In this document: positions 57,627 to 64,000 of the stretch, piece by piece
Position numbering within the stretch: position 1 is the first letter of the stretch
How the letters are laid out: every line of letters starts with the position of its first letter
Assembly: GCA_910591455.2 (NCBI GenBank)
Contig: OU342821.1
Coordinates: 1,933,501 to 1,997,500, forward strand
DNA: 64,000 nucleotides
Origin: Pholis gunnellus
Lineage: Eukaryota; Chordata; Actinopteri; Perciformes; Pholidae
Direction of reading: 5' to 3'
Translations under genes and position numbers: made by a program
Notes under the pieces: generated by a model
What the model was told of the DNA's origin: nothing
Database searches by the model: none
Seen by the model: only the letters and a program-made list of their open reading frames with translations

Positions 57627-60600
57627 TGAAGAGGGTTGCTCACAGTGATGAAACAGAGCAATGTCACCTGACTGCAGTTCCCCTACAGAGCTTTATAGCA
57701 TCTTTCAGCTCATGGTTTTGGTTCACTCTCTCCGCTGTAGTGTCTTTGTCAGTCACAGCAGGCTGCTGTTTTCAGTGAAAAGCTTTGATAAAGCCTCCGT
57801 ACACTTTCTGCTCAGCAGCAAACAGCAGCACACAGACTCAGCTAGAGACCAGCTGGTGAACACAGTGGAGCTTTCAGCTGCTGAAGAGACAGATATTTAC
57901 TCAGGAGCGCAGTACATTGCATTTGGAAAGGATACGATACATATTAAAGGGCAGACTCACAGTGTGATACCATTTGTCCTCCCCTCACATCACACCTTGC
58001 ACATAGAGCTGTAGCCTTCACTTCTACAATGTTTCATTCATCTAATGAGCCGGTGAGTGAGAGAGACAGGGAAACAGCGTTAGGTAGATAAGGAAGATCT
58101 GTGATGCCTTCTTACACCTAGAATTAGATTTAATTGATGTCTTCTTTATTTTAGATTCTACACATGTATTTTGTCTTGGTAAAATCTTATGTAATTTAAT
58201 TATTTATTTTTCGTATATTTTTAGGATTTTAGGAAATGTGATCCATATTCCAAAATCCAAATGTGTTTCATATTTGTGAATGGAAATGGGAATGCACTTT
58301 GACACAACGATATGCTGAACATATAAATGACAAATATATTTGAAACAGAGTTGGTGAAGTTTCTAAAATGTAAATGTTTATAGTCTAAATGCTTCTTCAA
58401 ACATTAGCAGGAAAAGCACAGGTGAAACAAATGTCAGTGTGAGCCAGCATGCACAATACCAGGACCCTGGAAGTAACTCGCCTAAAAGGAATTCACTTGT
58501 TTGTACTGTCATCTTGTTTTATGTTTTTCCTCTAAAGACTGTAAGAGGACATGACCAGCTGCATGTTCACAGGTCTATTCCACAGCCGCAGCATCTCTGG
58601 TGGCTCCTTAAAATGGCAATATTGAAGATTTTCATTGAAATAAATGTCTGTTCAGTCTCTGTGTGGAGATTGATTCTATGGACCATTAATGAAAGTATTA
58701 CAATATTAATATATTTCCAGTATTATCAGAAAAATACAGTTTTATGCATTGTTTACACAAAATGGAAAAAATGGAACTGAAAAGTAACATGTTAGTGTGA
58801 CAAATGAGATGCAGCCCAAGACTCCAGACTGTAATAGACTCAAATAGAAACCAGGACTGAAATCTGAACATTTGACATGATAAAACCTGGTGACAGCTCA
58901 CTGCTCCATCTTGCTCAGACCAAGGCCACTTACCAAGAAAGAAGGCTACACAGCGGTGTTCTCAGACCAGCACTCACATGGTTAGTACCAACAGTGAGTT
59001 AACCGGTAACAATCTGTGAAACAGCAGTCGTGTTGCTATGGTTACCCAAGCGCATGTGTGTTCACACTGGAAGAGTAACAAACTCAGTGTGCATACTAGC
59101 TCTTTTGAGTGTGCTGTTGATGTTCCACAACACAGAGCACCAAGGACGTGGAGGAGCGCACTACAGCTGCATCCTCCAGCTGAGCTGAAGGTACAGAATC
59201 ACTAGTCTCACCAATAGAAACGCTATCTTTTGCACCGGAGCTCTGGAAATTCAGATGACAGCTCAGCCTTGATCCACTGTGTTCCAACACGTTCTCATGC
59301 CGACTCCTCACATACTGACACTCGGTCAGACCCTATGTGTCACTTTCTAATGCACAGACATGTGGTTAACGTTGGGAATTCAAACAAAACACTTTATTAA
59401 GATTCAAACAACAAAACCACTGAGTTAAAGATAAGTAAGTCAAATAAGTATGTAAACAAGTTCAAAAAGAACAAACGTTGGGAAAACACAAACCTCAACA
59501 CCAGTGTCAAACAGCGGTCTCCTGGTTGAGAGGGCTGCGGTCTTAGAGCCTCCCTACATCTTTACACTACGTCATCACACTCCCGGAGCATGTTCTCTGA
59601 GCGTCTAATAATGACGTCGATGGTTACATTATAGATGCAGATCTCATACAGACACTAGAGGACAACTTGTGCGTTGCTATCAGAACATCAGCATTTGACA
59701 CCTGGGTATGAGAGCGAGTGTTCTGTGTTCTGGTTCAAACTTAATGAAAGAAAAAAAAAAGAAGAAGCTACGGACTCACGCCTCTCTGTTACTCCTAACC
59801 TTAGAAATGAGAATATGAGTTTACTGAACTGAATGAAAAAGACTGAACTTACAATCCAAGACTGAACAGAAGACAGTTAGAAGCGGTCCCTTTAGTGAAT
59901 CAGGAGGGACTGCAGCTGACGATTTCTGTAACTCTCTGAAACAGACAATCTGACGTGTGTGTGACTAGTCTGGTGGAGATTTCTTCTGACTTGTTTCCGC
60001 TTCCCAGAGGTCGGAGCAGAAAAGCCACTGTGGCCGAAATAAATTCTACACACAGCTGCTGTAAAGAACGACAGTCAGTCAGTCAGACAGAATACATGTA
60101 ACGCTAGCTTCTTCTGGAGCTTTCAGTCATGTCTAATGGCTTTCATCAGCATATGGAATGTACTCAGTCATCATGGAAACACAGTCACTGACATAGTCAT
60201 TTGGTGAATGCACATGTACAGAAATTGGTGACATGTCAGATATCACCAGATTATAGTTCCACAGTCACTGAGGGTACGAAGCACAGCATGACTTCATCTG
60301 ACAGAACACTGCTCTGACAAAGAGTTCTCAAAGCAGGGCAGGTCACAAGTGGATCATTCATGGCTCAATACCGCACTGCCCCCTTGTGCTTTATTTGCTG
60401 CACTGCAGCTCTTTTTAAGAGAAGGCCCCACGAGTTTAACTCACTGCAGAGCATGTCAACATGTGTCCCACTCTCAAAGGTACACACGTTCAAACAGAAG
60501 TTGGTCAGATGAACAGTCTCACACTGCTGATGAGGCCTTCTTCACAGCATACATCCTCACTCGCCATAGAAGAAGAAGGTGTTACTATTCAAGGGTCACA

Positions 60601-61249
60601 GTAAACAGTGAGCCAGTATCAACAACACCAGGACCCTGAAAATAAAGCAGCTAAAGGGAAATCAGACATCATTCATTTGATTATATATGTCAGAGTGACG
60701 AGTGAATTGTTCTTAATACTACTGCTTTCTTCTCTCTGTGCACCTTTTTTTTCCAAGTAAAATAAAAAAACGGATTCATTTTTCTTTGGCTTTGCGGAGA
60801 AGCCTTTGAAACACAATTCAGACCTCCATGTTGAGAGGTGTTTATAGAAATGACCACCAAACAGTTGAGTAAGTACAAACTATAACTTGTCATCACATTC
60901 TCAATATTTCTCAAATCCACTCCTTAAACCCAGAGAATGAGTTTTAATTGTAATCCTGCTTCAGCAAAAGTTAAGTGACACTTCCTCTCCTAAACTATAA
61001 ATGAACCCCTTGAGTGTAAACATTTGAATGATTCTTTGACTACATACTAGAGTTGGTCTCCATGTATATGTGAAAGTCAAATATGAAATCCTTATTTTTC
61101 TATTCCATTTCATAGCATGCTTTAATGACATTGACCTTTGTATACATTCAAATGTAGTTTATTAGACTGATCAATTCTTTGACGTTTTCCAGATGAAGTC
61201 GTGAATATGATAACAACGTGTAAGATGACATGAGTAAAGTCGGCCAGTA
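57627..61249. other. Intergenic DNA with unclassified teleost repeats
   Basis: About 57627-57960 matches the style of 8190-8290 ('cgtacactttctgctcagca') and appears to be a longer copy. 'accaggaccctg' with similar flanks occurs near 58459 and 60629. A short tandem 'agtcagtcagtcagac' lies near 60072. No gene can be supported. Confidence 0.45.
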
Positions 61250-61269
61250 GGGGCGCTGCTGTCACGTCT

Positions 61270-61382
61270 TCTCCCGGGAACCAAATAAGGAAATGACGTG
61301 CTGCACGTTCACAGCCATGGAGCCGAGTCTCAAATAGAAAGGAAGCAGTGACACCGGACCGGGCCAGTGAGAGGGAGACGAG
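61270..61382 (+). other. ntmt1: ntmt1 exon 1 (5' UTR) and core promoter area
   Basis: A GC-richer stretch with a CRE-like 'aatgacgtgc' near 61292 ends in 'gacgag|gtaagtg', a strong splice donor with the intron starting at 61383. The next acceptor on the strand is at 62383, directly before the first coding exon. The exon's 5' boundary cannot be fixed from sequence. A start codon at 61317 opens a six-codon upstream frame (MEPSLK, stop at 61335-61337) that ends before the donor. No TATA box is evident, which fits a housekeeping gene. Confidence 0.6.
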
Positions 61383-62383
61383 GTAAGTGTTGTTATCAAG
61401 AGTCCCTTTTAAAAAGTTGAGTCGGTTCCCCTGGAAACAGAGCTGTCACCGGCTAGCTAGCTGCTTGGCTAAAACTACAACATCTAAGTTAGCACGTGCT
61501 GGGCCTTATGATGTCACTTAACGTTACATTGTAGTGAACAGTATGAAAGTTCATTTAGAGACTGTTATCCTTTTGAAACTTAAAGTGTTTCATGATGAAA
61601 ATAGCATGGATGCATATGTTATTATTAACGAATAGCTTTTAAAAATGTCTTATATTGTAAAGGTTCCGCTCTATTTACAACTTTACCTCTCCACGTGCAA
61701 GTGGCCATGACGTCTGCTCCAAGCTCGCGCTGTATTAGCAGCCAGCTCCATTATTACTAACAGGACGTTTTCAAATTCTGTTTCAGTGTGTGAAACACAT
61801 CAAGCAGCAAGAGTCACGCTAACGTTATGTACCTGTCATGTCGTAGTACTGGGCTCATATGTGGTGTTCTAGGCTCTCAGTAGTTCTATAGATACCTAAT
61901 CAGGTTGTGCTTCAACACATGCAGCACGCCTGTTGATTAGCATCTCTGAAACAGTCATTATAAATAGAGTTAGTGGGGCAGACTTTCTAGTGTGCATCTG
62001 CTGCTGAGCCTCAGAGGAAAAGTATGCACTCTGTCCTGGTCACAAGATGAGGCTGATGGGTGCTGACAGCTGGTGTGTATGTATGTATGTTATGTGCGTA
62101 TGTGCGTGTGTGTGTGTGTGTGCGCGCGCATGTCGAGAGAGCGAGGGGAAAAAAATATGTGTGTGTGTGTATATAAACACACGGTGGGCTTTACATAAAT
62201 AAAATATGATAAAAAGATGGTACAAAAGATAGTAATTAAACAGAGTAGTATAACGCAGGTAGGGCACCAGACTGTTCATATTTTTAGTTCCAGCCTTGGA
62301 CTGTATTTTTGTACAGCTTATGAGTAGTAGCTAGTTAGTGGAGCTTTTTCTCTGAGTGAACCATGTCATCTGTACTTTGACAG
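61383..62383 (+). other. ntmt1 intron 1
   Basis: About 1.0 kb from gtaagtg to 'tgtactttgacag'. It contains GT/GC-rich microsatellite DNA at 62092-62130 and 62158-62172. Nothing else is recognisable. Confidence 0.65.
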
Positions 62384-62384
62384 G

Positions 62385-62543
62385 ATGTGTGACATAGCAG
62401 AAGGTGAGACACGCTTCTACTCCAATGCAGAGGACTACTGGAGGGAGGTCCCCCCCACAGTGGATGGCATGCTGGGGGGCTACGGCAGCATCTCCAGCAT
62501 CGACATCAATGGATCCAAGGCTTTCCTGCACAAGTTCCTTGGT
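62385..62543 (+). CDS. ntmt1: N-terminal Xaa-Pro-Lys N-methyltransferase 1, first coding exon (partial)
   Basis: NTMT1 (METTL11A) adds methyl groups from S-adenosylmethionine to the alpha-amino group of proteins starting X-Pro-Lys after Met removal, such as RCC1, in nucleus and cytosol. The exon begins after an acceptor at 62382-62383, one base before the start codon at 62385. It encodes 53 residues: MCDIAEGETRFYSNAEDYW, then the highly conserved VPPTVDGMLGGYG and ISSIDINGSKAFL, ending KFLG. The vertebrate protein has the matching 'FYSKAKTYW', 'PPTVDGMLGGYG' and 'SSIDIN' segments. The donor is ggt|gtaaga at 62544; g|gtgtaa two bases earlier is a weaker alternative. The methyltransferase fold proper is encoded by exons beyond the window's end. 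No damage is seen. Confidence 0.93.
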
Positions 62544-62587
62544 GTAAGAAACTTTCTAAGATGTCTGACAGCGAATTACCAATTTCA

Positions 62588-63920
62588 TCACAAACCTCAC
62601 GGTTCGGTTCGGATCACGGTTCTTGAGTCACGGTTCAGATAATTTTTCGGATCAGCAAAGAAAAGGGGAGGAGTCAAATATAACTTTGCTTTCCATTTAT
62701 TAATTAAAGAACATCAAGAACACTTAAAGCAAAGAACTAAAGGCTATAGTCTTACATAAAAACACAAATATTGAAGATGTCCAATTTGAAACAAAATGAA
62801 ATAAATAAAACATTCAAGAATCCTCAATTCTGTTAAGTTCAAGTGCAACATGAGGTATGTTGATACCCTCGTCCTTTGATCAATACTGAAAGAAAGAAAC
62901 ATCCAGTGAGCTAGCTTCCACTGTTTCCACTGAACTGAACTGCTCGGCAACAACTTGGGTCTATGTTTACTTCCTGTCAGGTTATGTCATTCAAATACAC
63001 AATGTTTACCATTACTGTGAAATGGTCTACAACTTTAAAAATGTTTTCAAGAAGATGAGAATCTCTCCATTGTCTGGGGAGAGGGTCGACCTTTCTGTGG
63101 TGACTGGGATGTTGCTGTTGGGCCGTTCTAGCTTCACTCTGCTGCTTCTGTCAGCACCTGCACCAGGTGTGTGTCTGTCTGTGACTCTCACAGAGGGGGC
63201 GTGTCTACAGCACCTGTCTGTGTGACTCTCACAGAGGGGGCGTGTCTACAGCACCTGTCTGTGTGACTCTCACAGAGGGGGCGTGTCTACAGCGCCTGTC
63301 TGTGTGACTCTCACAGAGGGGGCGTGTCTACAGCGCCTGTCTGTGTGACTCTCACAGAGGGGGCGTGTCTACAGCACCTGTCTGTGTGACTCTCACAGAG
63401 GGGGCGTGTCTACAGCACCTGTCTGTGTGACTCTCACAGAGGGGGCGTGTCTACAGCACCTGAATATGAATCTCCACCGTGATGAAGTGAGCGGTCTCAG
63501 TCAGCCGTTGTCGTGTGTCTTTCTCTTTAAACAACGCCTACATACCGTAACGGTTTTGTCCACCACCCTCATCTGTCATTAGAAGTTACAGGGAAGACAA
63601 AATGCTTCCAAACCTGCTACTTAAATGACGCCGGGAGCTTCTGACGCTCCTCCGCTCACCATGACTTTCACTGTTAAACGCTTCTAACACGCTCCGTTCA
63701 CATGAACACACTACTGCTTTATATCTGTTCACTGACACTCTGCATTGATATTCAGGGACTTGTTACTGGAAAAGGAACAGCAGCAGTACAACTTTATTAC
63801 ACACTATGATGATTAAAATGTTAAAAAAAAAAAAAAACTCAATTGATCCGCGTTTCACAAGTGATCCGAACCGTGAGGTGTGATCCGAACTGATCACGGC
63901 TCGATCCGTGATGCACTAAT
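62588..63920. mobile_element. Probable DNA transposon in ntmt1 intron 2
   Basis: Near the left, 'cacggttcggttcggatcac' and 'gagtcacggttcagat', and near the right, 'gatccgaaccgtgaggtgtg' and 'cggctcgatccgtgatgca', are inverted relatives about 1.3 kb apart, a layout seen in teleost cut-and-paste elements. I could not fix exact ends or a target duplication. It includes the 41-bp minisatellite and no recognisable transposase. Confidence 0.55.
63173..63461. repeat. 41-bp minisatellite, seven units
   Basis: The unit consists of tctgtgtgactctcacag followed by agggggcgtgtctacagc and acctg. Copies differ only at 'cagcacctg' versus 'cagcgcctg'. Each unit carries GGGGGCGTGTC, a GC-box/KLF-like word, and the short palindrome ctctcacagag. 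It sits in ntmt1 intron 2. Confidence 0.93.
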
Positions 63921-64000
63921 CTGCATGCACTCATGAATGTGAGCTTGTGAATTGTAACCTGCAGATTCACAAACAAATACAACCATTTTGGTCATAGTCT

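Overview
The window is nuclear DNA from a ray-finned (teleost) fish. The support is a fish-like IER5L protein in one uninterrupted reading frame, a split gene start (NTMT1) with GT/AG splice signals, and a dense load of teleost-type transposable elements: Rex3/RTE, L2/CR1-type and Penelope-type retroelements, a DIRS-like element, a gypsy-type solo LTR, hAT elements with 8-bp target duplications, and tRNA-derived SINEs. Only two protein-coding host genes can be supported. There is no operon structure, CRISPR array or bacterial or phage feature.

Layout: 1-4080 is AT-rich non-coding DNA with a long GT tract. 4080-6900 holds ier5l on the minus strand with its 3' flank and a TATA/CCAAT promoter. 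6900-12160 is intergenic with small repeats, including a complete hAT MITE at 10634-11007. 12170-17240 is a stack of nested elements: DIRS-like ends, a SINE split by a hAT element, a solo LTR with 5-bp TSD, an antisense 28S rRNA fragment and DIRS-like coding debris. 18982-22341 is an almost intact Rex3/RTE retrotransposon with one frameshift in an 11-G run. 22880-26368 is a 109-copy, 32-bp satellite in perfect register in which nearly every junction forms a consensus AP-1 site. 29778-31662 is a pair of about 380-bp inverted arms around a truncated hAT copy, followed at once by a 22-bp minisatellite. 32350-61250 is mostly intergenic, with three more complete hAT-type insertions (41750-42931, 43149-43843 and 56427-57618), a fourth at 52298-52940 inside an L2-type endonuclease fragment, LINE and Penelope remnants, microsatellites and an 800-bp AGT-rich tract. 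61250-64000 is the 5' end of ntmt1 on the plus strand (a non-coding exon, then the first coding exon); the rest of the gene lies beyond the window.

The two host genes are not functionally coupled in any way visible here. Their neighbourhood matches the IER5L-NTMT1 order of human 9q34.11 as I remember it, so the roughly 55 kb between them is probably an ancient intergenic interval that has filled with transposons. The most unusual object is the 32-bp satellite with about 107 perfect TGAGTCA motifs and a 25-unit higher-order duplication.
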